NCBI GenBank assembly: GCA_964585225.1 | Contig: CAZPCZ010000078.1 | Span: 1-5,513 of the forward strand | Length of the DNA: 5,513 nucleotides | Reading direction: 5' to 3' | Source of the DNA: CAZPCZ01 sp964585225 | Lineage (GTDB): Bacteria; Patescibacteriota; Patescibacteriia; JACPHY01 | In this document: positions 1-5,513 of the stretch, in pieces | Layout of the letters: each line of letters begins with the position of its first letter | Numbering within the stretch: position 1 is the stretch's first letter | Translations under genes and position numbers: made by a program | Notes under the pieces: model-generated | Databases searched by the model: none | Seen by the model: only the letters and a program-made list of their open reading frames with translations | Told to the model about the DNA's origin: nothing

Positions 1-480
1 CTGACGCGGCTGACCTACCTGCTCATGTACCAAACGCAACTCGAAGGTACTCTGTCTCCGGAATTGGCGAGCCTCGGTAGTCTGCAGTACCTGGACCTGA
101 TGCAGACGAACTTGAGCGCGACGAATCCCTCCTCGGTGGGATTGCTGACGTCGTTGCTCTCCTTTGGAGTCGATCAGTCGAACTTGTCGGGCTCGCTTCC
201 CCGCGAACTAGGTGACATGTCCTCGCTGATGTACCTTGGCTTATCTCTGACGAATTGGACAGGCACGATACCCCCCGAGTTGGGGAGGTTGTCTTCCTTG
301 GTTTTGCTCGACTTGTCGCAGACCAATGTCGGCGGAACGCTTCCTTCGACGCTTGCGCTGCTGAGTTCCTTGTCGTACCTCGAGCTGTCACAGATGCCGT
401 ACCTCGCCGGAACGATGCCTTCCTGGCTGGGCCGGCTCTCTTCTCTTCGCACGCTCCTGCACTTTTTGGATCGAAGCTGA
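1..480 (+). CDS. Gene 1 segment A: leucine-rich repeats (5'-partial)
   Basis: The frame is open from the first base, so the gene starts upstream. Six consecutive repeats of 24-25 residues follow the plant-type pattern LxGxLPxxLGxLxxLxxLxLxxTN, for example LSGSLPRELGDMSSLMYLGL and WTGTIPPELGRLSSLVLLDL. The usual LRR asparagine is present in most repeats as a TN or SN pair. Such repeats form a curved extracellular ligand-binding or adhesive solenoid. Coherent LRR coding stops at about position 461. The last residues in this frame (HFLDRS, then TGA at 478-480) do not fit the repeat, and the pattern resumes at 462 in frame 3 as LFGSKLTGSVPEEL. The stop at 478-480 is therefore an out-of-frame stop, not a real C-terminus. 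Confidence 0.85.
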   Translation: MTRLTYLLMYQTQLEGTLSPELASLGSLQYLDLMQTNLSATNPSSVGLLTSLLSFGVDQSNLSGSLPRELGDMSSLMYLGLSLTNWTGTIPPELGRLSSLVLLDLSQTNVGGTLPSTLALLSSLSYLELSQMPYLAGTMPSWLGRLSSLRTLLHFLDRS

Positions 481-746
481 CGGGGAGCGTCCCGGAGGAG
501 TTGGGCGCGCTCGCCAACTTGCATTACGCGGACTTGTCCTCGATGGATCTCTCCGGTGCCGTCCCCTCGACTCTCGGTCTTCAAAGCAAGAACCTCAAGT
601 TTGTGAACCTCGTTGGCAATCGATTGCAGGGCTCGCTTCCCTGTGGAATCCTCTCGACCGATCCGTCGTTTGTCGATCGCACCATCTCGTTGGAGAACAA
701 CCAGCTCTCGGGCAGCCTTCCTCGATGCGACGTGTCGGGACGGAAC
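462..746 (+). CDS. Gene 1 segment B: leucine-rich repeats, frame 3
   Basis: This continues the LRR solenoid after a frame change: LTGSVPEELGALANLHYADL, LSGAVPSTLG, LQGSLPCGILSTDPSF, LSGSLPRCDVSG. The repeats become longer and less regular and gain cysteines, as expected near the C-terminal edge of an LRR domain. The switch from frame 1 lies next to a T5 run (463-467). Removing two bases restores a 24-residue repeat exactly; adding one gives a 25-residue repeat, which also occurs in this protein. The frame fails again around 743-750: beyond it reads NCCCSPCRFQTTF and a TGA at 783-785, whereas frame 2 there reads LLLFALSLSNNLLTGS, a normal LRR. Confidence 0.8.
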
Positions 747-1642
747 TGTTGTTGTTCGCCTTGTCGCTTTCAAACAACCTTCTGACGGGATCGACTATCA
801 ACCCGTACTCGGGATCGAGTGACCTCAGCCGCACGACGCTCTTCCTTTACGGAAATCGCTTCACTGGAGCGGTGAACGCCTCGTCGCTGAGTGGCGTTCA
901 GCAGCTTGGCAACGTCTACTTGTTTGGCTGCATTCCGGGACAGGAGGTGCGACTTGCGAGCGGAATCGCGAACCGTACGATCATAGTGGAGGATTCGCTG
1001 TTCTGCGACAGATCGGATATCGCGTGCGTGTGCGCGTATTGCCCCTCGTACTGCGTTCTGGTGTGTGGAAATTGTTCGGCCGGTTCGTAGTCGAACGGAG
1101 TCTCCGGCCAGTGCTCGCCCTGCGCCGCCGGAACGTACTCGGACGCGGCGGGCGCCTCCGCGTGCGCCATGTGCCAATCCGGGACGTTCGTCGCCGCTCT
1201 CGGCCAAACCGTCTGTCTCCCGTGCCCGGCGGGCACGTACATCGACACTGCGGGTCAGACGGCGTGCGCGCCCTGTCCAAGAGGAACGTACCGCGACGCG
1301 AACGAGAACGTCGCGCGCGAGTGCGCCCCCTGTCCGCCCGACTCGACGACCACGAGTTCCGGCGCCTCGCGACCGAGCGACTGCGTTTGCAACTACGGTT
1401 TCGCTCGCTCTTCGAACGCGAACGCCACATGTGGCGACTGCACCCAACTGTACTGCACGAAGTTTTCTGGCGCCGCAGCGTGTGTCCGATGTGTGAACGA
1501 CTCGGTGACGTCCCGGGCCGGCTACTGGCGAACGTCGAGCCACATGAGCAACGACGACGTGTTCCAATGCTCTTTTCCGACATGGCGTTGCGGCGAGGTC
1601 GGTTCTCGCTTGGATTTCGCGAGCGGTGGCGTCCCGTGGTCG
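743..1642 (+). CDS. Gene 1 segment C: last LRRs and Cys-rich GCC2/GCC3-type modules, with internal TAG
   Basis: The segment begins with terminal LRRs (LSLSNNLLTGS, TTLFLYGNRFTGAVNASSL) and a capping region with potential N-glycosylation sites (NRT, NAS). Cys-rich modules follow: CSAGS-stop-SNGVSGQC, CSPCAAGTYSDAAGASAC, CQSGTFVAALGQTVC, CLPCPAGTYIDTAGQTAC and CAPCPRGTYRDANENVAREC. These match the CxxCPxGTYxxxxGxxxC signature of GCC2/GCC3 or ephrin-receptor-like modules, typical of extracellular stalks. The TAG at 1088-1090 sits exactly where neighbouring modules carry the Tyr of GTYS, so one base change from TAC explains it. The modules continue in the same frame after the stop. A degenerate Cys-containing stretch (VFQCSFPTWRCGEVG) follows, and the frame becomes unreliable between about 1585 and 1690. 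Confidence 0.8.
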
Positions 1643-1674
1643 GTGAGACGATCGAGGTCGCTCAACGCGCGTGA

Positions 1675-2673
1675 CTCATCAGCCGGTCCGCGGCGTGTCG
1701 CGATGCGTGCCCTGGCGCTTGTGCGGCAGACGAGTTGTGTCTCGTATGCGATTCGCGCTGCGTTTCGTGCCGCTCTCACTGCCGCGATTCGCAGAACGCG
1801 TTCGGAGCGGACGGCGACGGGTGTCTCGCGGCCTCGACCGGCTCGTTCTGTTCGTCGTGCGCGAGCGGATGGGGTCGCCTGGGAAGCTCGTGCGTTGCCT
1901 GCGAGTGGCGCTTCGTGATCGCGCGGGCGTGGGGCGTGATGCTTCTCGCCTTTCTCTTGTCGCTCGGCTTGGTCTCGAGGCGGCGAGCCCTCGACGACGT
2001 GTTCCGATGGCTCTTGCTCCTCCTGACTCATTACCAAGTCCTCGTCCTTCTCTCGGCGTTTCCGACCGGCCACACGAGTACGCTTGGATTCGTGGTCGGC
2101 GCGGTGCGCGGCTTCGCGGTCCCGTCGCCCGGCTATCTCGTTTCGTGCAACAGTGCGACGGAGACGCTTGTCGACGCCATCGCTCTGATCGCCGTCACCC
2201 TGCTGGTAGGCGGACTGGTTGCGTGGCGCGAGTTGTGTCGCCTTCCGGGCTGGAAGGGACGCCGCGATCCGGAGTCGGCACGCGAGTCCCTGTTGCAGCC
2301 GGGCGGAGGTTCGTCAACCGAACGGCATCGTCAGGCGGCCTTGTTCGCGCTCGCTTTCAAGCTCGTCAGCACGGCGCTCATCAGTCGGTCGTTACCGTTC
2401 GTGGACGACCGTCGCCACCTGATTGCGAACATGGATGAGGAGTACTGGACCGTGTGGAGTCTGCTCAGTTGTCTCGCGTTGGGCGGCATCGGACTCGCGG
2501 CGATCGCGTTCGTCGTCGTCGAGAACGATCCCGGGCACATCTGGTCGCTCCTTCTCTTCGACGACCACTCGCCGCGTCGCGCCGGATTCGATCGGTTGTG
2601 CGGCGTGGTGTACACGCGGTGGGAGCTGGCGGTGAACTTCCTCCTCCGCAAGTTCCTCATCCGACTCGTCCCC
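1675..2673 (+). CDS. Gene 1 segment D: final Cys-rich region and first transmembrane segments
   Basis: Frame 1 opens with the Cys-rich CRDACPGACAADELCLVCDSRCVSC and continues to GSFCSSCASGWGRLGSSCVAC, the membrane-proximal end of the ectodomain. Hydrophobic segments lie at about 1912-1977, 2002-2064, 2161-2226, 2332-2400 and 2446-2520. The stretch LLLLLTHYQVLVLLSAFP resembles what I recall as the start of the membrane domain in protist GCC2/GCC3 proteins (family memory, not a search). A charged loop (about 2236-2325) separates TM3 and TM4. From SSTERHRQ onward the sequence is closely paralogous to gene 2, sharing SLPFVD/ALPFVD, HIWSLLL, VYTRWEL and NFLLRKFL. Frame 1 fails at the C5 run 2670-2674; beyond it frame 1 becomes a basic, Ser/Arg-rich non-homologous tail ending at 2859. 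Confidence 0.85.
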
Positions 2674-2674
2674 C

Positions 2675-3244
2675 TTCCTCATCTTTCGCTTCGCCTTTCA
2701 CGAGCAGATCCCAACCGACCTCGTCGACTACGCGCTTTTCGGAACGACGTCGATCTTTGTGTCGATTCTGGTCCTGTTTGGTCTTGGTATTCGCGCCGCG
2801 CGCGATGGAGCGGGGTGGACTACGGCGGGAGGGAGATCCGGTCCCGCGGAGCGGTGTGAGTGGCACGAGCGCGCTGCCGATATGTCGTCGGAAGGTGACG
2901 GCGGCGGCGTCGCTGCCGTCGAATGGGGCGCGCGTCATGGTACTCCGACGGAGGCGTCGTCTTCGGATGCGCAGGGCCTCGGCGATGTCGACGTCGCGGG
3001 ATCCGAGCACGGTGGCCCTTCTGGCGCCGCCGAGCGGCAGATGCACCGCACCGCTCCCTGGGCGCTCTATCTCGAGATGTCGCTCGTCGCGCTGGAGTTG
3101 GTCGCCTCGTCGATGCTGAGCATGACCTCGGTTCCGTTTGCGTTGTCGGTTGCCTTTCAAGTGCTGGATGGTGTCGTCGCCTTTGTGTTGCCTTTCGTGT
3201 TGTTCGCTGCGGGAATCGCTCAGAGTCGATTGGGCGGGAGGTGA
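2675..3244 (+). CDS. Gene 1 segment E: C-terminal transmembrane segments
   Basis: Frame 2 continues the membrane domain as FLIFRFAFHEQIPTDLVDYALFGTTSIFVSILVLFGLGI, matching gene 2 (FLVFRFLFEEQVPTALVGYALFGTT). A hydrophilic Gly/Ser/Ala/Asp-rich loop of about 85 residues follows (about 2800-3050), then two more hydrophobic segments at about 3053-3115 (WALYLEMSLVALELVASSML) and 3134-3215. The product ends SRLGGR-TGA at 3242-3244. The loop diverges strongly from gene 2 while the flanking membrane segments are conserved. That contrast between constrained and unconstrained parts indicates that both copies evolved as proteins after duplication. Confidence 0.85.
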   Translation, partial: FLIFRFAFHEQIPTDLVDYALFGTTSIFVSILVLFGLGIRAARDGAGWTTAGGRSGPAERCEWHERAADMSSEGDGGGVAAVEWGARHGTPTEASSSDAQGLGDVDVAGSEHGGPSGAAERQMHRTAPWALYLEMSLVALELVASSMLSMTSVPFALSVAFQVLDGVVAFVLPFVLFAAGIAQSRLGGR

Positions 3245-3245
3245 A

Positions 3246-3705
3246 GGCGGCCGACCGGGACGACCCGATTGCGCGGATCAGGGTCACGTTCGCTGTCGGC
3301 GAGTATGTCTGGTGTTGTGGCGTCCTGTCCATTTCGGTGTGATGTGGTGTTTGTGGAGTTCGTTGTCGTTGTGCGTTGTTTGTTTGTTTGTTTGTTTGTT
3401 TGTTTGTTGGTTGGTTGGTTGGTTGGTTTGTTTGTTTGTGAGTGCTGCTTTAATTTGTTTGCTTGTCATCTTTTCAGGTGTTTCGTACATTTAGTGTTTC
3501 GTAAAGTATTATGTACCGAACACTCAAAATTGAAAACACCTGAAAAATAGACAAGAAAACGAATAAGAACGAACAACAAAAGCTCGAAGACAATCGGACA
3601 ACACACGAGAAAGCGAACACGCAAGACACCACATCTCGGACACGCAAATCGCCACAACCTCCCCAGAAGAAACAAATCACGGGCCGGCCGACCGCCACCC
3701 CCGTG
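3246..3705. repeat. Large imperfect inverted repeat between the convergent paralogues, centre near 3508
   Basis: The sequence downstream of the gene 1 stop folds back on itself. Perfectly complementary anchors in matching order are 3471-3483 with 3534-3546 (13 bp), 3341-3350 with 3626-3635 (10 bp) and 3314-3322 with 3650-3658 (9 bp), with diverged complementary sequence between them. Weaker GC-rich matches extend to about 3246 and 3696, just after the gene 1 stop. The left arm is longer than the right, roughly by the length of the microsatellite at 3378-3438. Read as RNA from either strand it would form a long bulged hairpin with a short loop. It could be the remnant of an inverted duplication or a fold-back element. 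Confidence 0.7.
3378..3438. repeat. Compound tetranucleotide microsatellite (GTTT)n-(GGTT)n-(TTTG)n
   Basis: Seven GTTT units (3378-3405) run into five GGTT units (3409-3428) and then TTTG units to 3438. It lies in the 3' flank of gene 1, inside the left arm of the inverted repeat. The corresponding place in the right arm has no such array. It is probably a slippage product and its length is likely to vary between individuals or reads. Confidence 0.95.
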
Positions 3706-3709
3706 GCGG
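3692..3709. repeat. Short perfect GC hairpin
   Basis: A 7-bp perfect stem (CCGCCAC at 3692-3698 pairing with GTGGCGG at 3703-3709) encloses a CCCC loop. It sits at the outer edge of the right arm of the larger inverted repeat. No run of T follows on either side, so there is no reason to call it a bacterial-type terminator; a role is unknown. Confidence 0.6.
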
Positions 3710-3716
3710 CGATCCG

Positions 3717-3920
3717 GTGAGTATACAACGTCGAAAACTCACAGGCAGCCGCCGCTCGCATTCTCTGTGAGGAACAACGTTCACGTTCGGGGTGGGACGG
3801 CGCGAGGAGGTGGTCTGGTCGGCTACGGAGGGTTCCTTTCGTCGCGGTGTGTCGCTCGCCGCCCATCGTCCGTCGACGCCACTTCTTGCGACTCGTGCAC
3901 TTCTCTTCTCTGACTTGCAG
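3717..3920 (+). other. Possible spliceosomal intron signals (plus strand)
   Basis: A consensus-like donor GTGAGT at 3717-3722 is followed 204 bases later by a good acceptor: a pyrimidine-rich tract, a CTGAC branch-like motif and TTGCAG ending at 3920. No coding exon is evident on either side, so if real this would be in a non-coding transcript or an extended 3' UTR of gene 1. Chance occurrence is quite possible. Confidence 0.2.
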
Positions 3921-4377
3921 CGACGGTTTCGTCGCCGCAAACGACAATCGTCCGCGGCGGCTTTCGACGCGTGCACGACGATTCGTTTACAAACGATCAC
4001 GTACGCGGAGACACTGAGCCGGGGTTCGGAAACAACGACGCCGAGTAATCACTCCGAGGGTACAACACAAGGCAAACACAAGAGCAACACGAGCAATTCG
4101 ATCGGTGCGGTGTATGTGTAGTGCGGGGGAGGGACCGGGCCTCGCAAGGCAAGTTGTCGACGAGGGGGGAAGAGGGGTCCAAAGCGCGGGCGCGCCCGTT
4201 GGGCCCGAGTCACGCACGCTGCGCCCCTTCGTCTCCGGCCTCCCACTCGCGTGCGCGACGACGCATCGGCGAGCCGGAGGCGGAGTCCGCGTCTCCGAGC
4301 GACGCACGACGCACGGAACACACGCGACCTCGCCGGACGCCGATCGACGGCGCCGTTTGTCCCAACTCGTGCGAGCG

Positions 4378-4389
4378 ACACACACACAC
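4378..4389. repeat. (AC)6 dinucleotide run
   Basis: Six AC units lie 34 bases beyond the gene 2 stop codon, in its presumed 3' UTR. It is a minor simple repeat with no evident function. Confidence 0.8.
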
Positions 4390-4422
4390 CGGGACTCCAC
4401 ATACCAAATCAACAACGCCGAG

Positions 4423-5458
4423 TCAACGGGCGGCCGCCGCGTCGCCAACCGCTTGCAAGCCGAGCTCGAGCATCTCCACCCGCCATCCAAACCAGCCCTT
4501 CCACGCCCCGGCGAACAACAAGGCCGGCGCAACAAAGCACACAAACGCATCGACGCTCTGAAAGAGGACCGAGACCCCCAACGGAACCGGCGACATGCCC
4601 AGCATCGACGATGCGACCAATTCGAGCGCGACCAGGACCATCTCCAGAAAGAGAGCCCACAGCGCGGCACGGTGCGCCCCGTCCGCGCCACGCGCGCGCC
4701 GGCTGTCGGAGGCGGCCAGGTCCCCGCCCGCCGCCTCGGCGAGCGGCAGAAGAAGGGAAGCGCCCTCCTTCGCCGACCCGTCCGCCGGCGAACACTCCGT
4801 TGCCAAGTAGCCAGCAGACGACGTCGAAGCCACGTCGCGACCGTCGTCGCCTCGCGACGGAGGATCGCGGCGACTCGACGACGACTCCGCGACCTCGTCC
4901 GCTCCACGGCGCGCGACGTGGATACGCAGTCCGGAGAGAACCAACACCACCACAAACGTCGCCGTCGTCCCAAACAAGGCGTAGCCAACGAGCGCCGTCG
5001 GGACTTGCTCCTCAAAGAGGAAGCGGAAGACGAGGAAGGGAACGAGTCGAACGAGGAACTTGCGGAGGAGAAAGTTCACCACCAGCTCCCATCGCGTGTA
5101 CACGATCGCACACCACCACGCCCAATGCGTGCGACGAGCCACCGCGTCGTCGTAGAGAAGGAGCGACCAGATGTGCGCGTGCGCGTTCGGGCGGACGACG
5201 AACACGAGCGCGGCGAGACCGACGCCGCCCAGTGCGACACAGGCGAGGAGCCGCCACACGCTCCAATACGTCCGGTCCATGTCGGAAATCAGACGCTGCT
5301 TCATGTCGACAAAGGGCAGCGCGAGGCTGACGAGAGCGGCACTGACGAGTATGAAGCCGAGTGCGAACGGGGCGGCGTAGCGGTGCCGTTGGTCGCTTGG
5401 CGGAGGAGACGACCTCGACAAGTTCGACCGCTCCTCGGCTCGCCCCAGCCACCACCGC
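4423..5458 (-). CDS. Paralogous multi-TM membrane protein, C-terminal part (gene 2), 5'-partial
   Basis: One uninterrupted minus-strand frame ends at TGA (4425-4423) and is homologous to the last third of gene 1. Hydrophobic segments, in N-to-C order, begin with PFALGFILVSAALVSLALPF, then LLACVALGGVGLAALVFVV, LVVNFLLRKFLVRLVPFLVF, ALFGTTATFVVVLVLSGL, ALWALFLEMVLVALELVASS and VLFQSVDAFVCFVAPALLFA. The best conserved core is VYTRWELxVNFLLRKFLxRLVPFLxFRF. A hydrophilic Ser/Asp/Ala/Gly-rich loop of about 80 residues lies between the fourth and fifth segments, as in gene 1 but with different sequence. Compared with gene 1, the C-terminus has an extension (KGWFGWRVEMLELGLQAVGDAAAAR). The frame stays open to the window end, but 5459-5513 is a duplicated fragment, so real homology ends near 5440-5458 and any GTG start there is spurious. 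The ectodomain would lie beyond the window. Function beyond membrane location is unknown. Confidence 0.85.
5077..5131. repeat. 55-bp exact direct repeat, internal copy
   Basis: This copy lies inside the conserved coding core of gene 2; on the minus strand it encodes HWAWWCAIVYTRWELVV in frame, with homologous sequence on both sides. It is therefore the authentic copy. An identical 55 bases recur 382 bp away at 5459-5513. Confidence 0.95.
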
Positions 5459-5513
5459 CACCACCAGCTCCCATCGCGTGTACACGATCGCACACCACCA
5501 CGCCCAATGCGTG
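5459..5513. repeat. 55-bp exact direct repeat, terminal copy (probable contig-end artefact)
   Basis: Identical to 5077-5131 and ending exactly at the end of the window. The 382-bp offset is not a multiple of three, so in the gene 2 frame this copy is read out of register (TRDGSWWW instead of VYTRWELVV). It does not resemble the position expected from gene 1, where a transmembrane segment and WRELCRLPGWKGR would be found. A CCACCACCG-type simple stretch (5449-5466) lies at the join. It should not be used to define the N-terminal side of gene 2. Confidence 0.85.

Larger units (their letters stand above)
1..3244 (+). pseudogene. LRR / GCC2-GCC3 Cys-rich / multi-TM surface protein, 5'-partial, frame-disrupted (gene 1)
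   Basis: This is one gene read through five coherent segments: frame 1 to about 461, frame 3 to about 746, frame 2 to about 1642, frame 1 from about 1675 to 2673, and frame 2 from 2675 to the TGA at 3242-3244. The order is plant-type LRRs, a Cys-rich stalk with CPAGTY-type modules, then about eight hydrophobic segments. This suggests a plasma-membrane receptor-like or adhesion protein with an extracellular N-terminus; the function is inferred from architecture only. About 1,070 codons are present and the N-terminus with any signal peptide is missing. The first three frame changes go the same way (equivalent to one missing base each), the fourth is one extra C, and a TAG interrupts a Cys-rich module. 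The C-terminal half is clearly paralogous to the intact minus-strand gene at 4423-5458. Either a young pseudogene or a real gene with sequencing indels; the sequence alone cannot decide. Confidence 0.75.
3706..4422. other. Unassigned intergenic region (about 700 bp)
   Basis: I recognise no gene here on either strand. Open frames exist on both strands (plus 3792-4121, minus 3677-4000), but their translations are Arg/Ser/Thr-rich, as expected from random GC-rich DNA, with no recognisable motif. Small elements seen are a CGGGCGCGCCCG palindrome at 4187-4198, a short TCGTTT/AAACGA stem around 3983-3996 and an (AC)6 run at 4378-4389. The region must contain the 3' flank of gene 2. It has no counterpart on the gene 1 side, where the inverted repeat begins right after the stop codon. 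No tRNA, rRNA, AATAAA signal or transposase was seen. Confidence 0.6.

Noticed and set aside
455..480. Programmed -1 frameshift at the T5 run
   Set aside because: CAC TTT TTG does not fit an XXXYYYZ slippery site, no similar site occurs at the other junctions, and LRR spacing is restored equally well by a simple indel.
770..1567. Minus-strand reading frame opposite the Cys-rich modules
   Set aside because: Arg/Val/Ala-rich antisense shadow; the plus strand carries clear GCC2/GCC3-type modules.
2454..3119. Long plus-strand frame 3 reading frame across the membrane-domain region
   Set aside because: Its translation is Arg/Ser/Pro-rich and lacks homology; it is a shadow of the gene 1 coding frames, which match gene 2.
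3378..3438. Tandem array considered as a CRISPR array or telomere-like repeat
   Set aside because: Units are four bases with no spacers and do not match known telomere repeats; it is a simple microsatellite.
3471..3546. Central hairpin considered as a bacterial rho-independent terminator shared by convergent genes
   Set aside because: The arms are AT-rich, mismatched and much longer than a terminator, and the gene content is eukaryotic; it is better explained as the core of the larger inverted repeat.
4028..4424. Similar short motifs (AACGACGCCGAGT and AACAACGCCGAGT) about 380 bp apart
   Set aside because: Only about 13 bases, with a mismatch and no supporting flanking similarity; probably chance in GC-rich DNA.
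3987..5015. Long minus-strand reading frame overlapping gene 2 in another frame
   Set aside because: Arg-rich with no membrane segments or homology to gene 1; out of register with the conserved frame.
4251..5330. Long plus-strand reading frame opposite gene 2
   Set aside because: An Arg/Pro/Ser/Thr-rich translation typical of the antisense of a GC-rich gene; the minus strand encodes the conserved membrane protein.

Overview
The window looks like nuclear DNA from a GC-rich, free-living protist. The main gene combines plant-type leucine-rich repeats (LRRs), tandem Cys-rich GCC2/GCC3 (ephrin-receptor-like) modules and a multi-pass membrane domain, an architecture I associate with unicellular eukaryotes. 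There are no bacterial operon signals, and the long intergenic region carries microsatellites. I cannot name the species, and no gene symbol is justified.

Layout: positions 1-3244 (+) hold the 3' part of a large LRR / Cys-rich / multi-TM surface protein (gene 1). Its N-terminus lies outside the window. The reading frame is broken at about 462, 743, 1643-1690 and 2670-2674, and a TAG stop sits at 1088-1090, yet protein-level similarity continues through every break. It is therefore either a recently inactivated pseudogene or a real gene with sequencing indels. Positions 3245-4422 are intergenic. They contain a large imperfect inverted repeat centred near 3508, a compound GTTT/GGTT microsatellite in its left arm only, and about 700 bp that I cannot assign. 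Positions 4423 to about 5458 (-) hold the C-terminal membrane half of a close paralogue (gene 2), in one uninterrupted frame and convergent with gene 1. The last 55 bases (5459-5513) exactly repeat 5077-5131 and look like a contig-end assembly artefact, so the upstream part of gene 2 is not represented.

Interpretation: two members of one membrane receptor-like family face each other tail to tail. The sequence between them still folds back on itself across almost the whole stretch downstream of the gene 1 stop, which points to an old inverted duplication. Nothing here suggests a defence system, CRISPR array, RNA gene or transposase.
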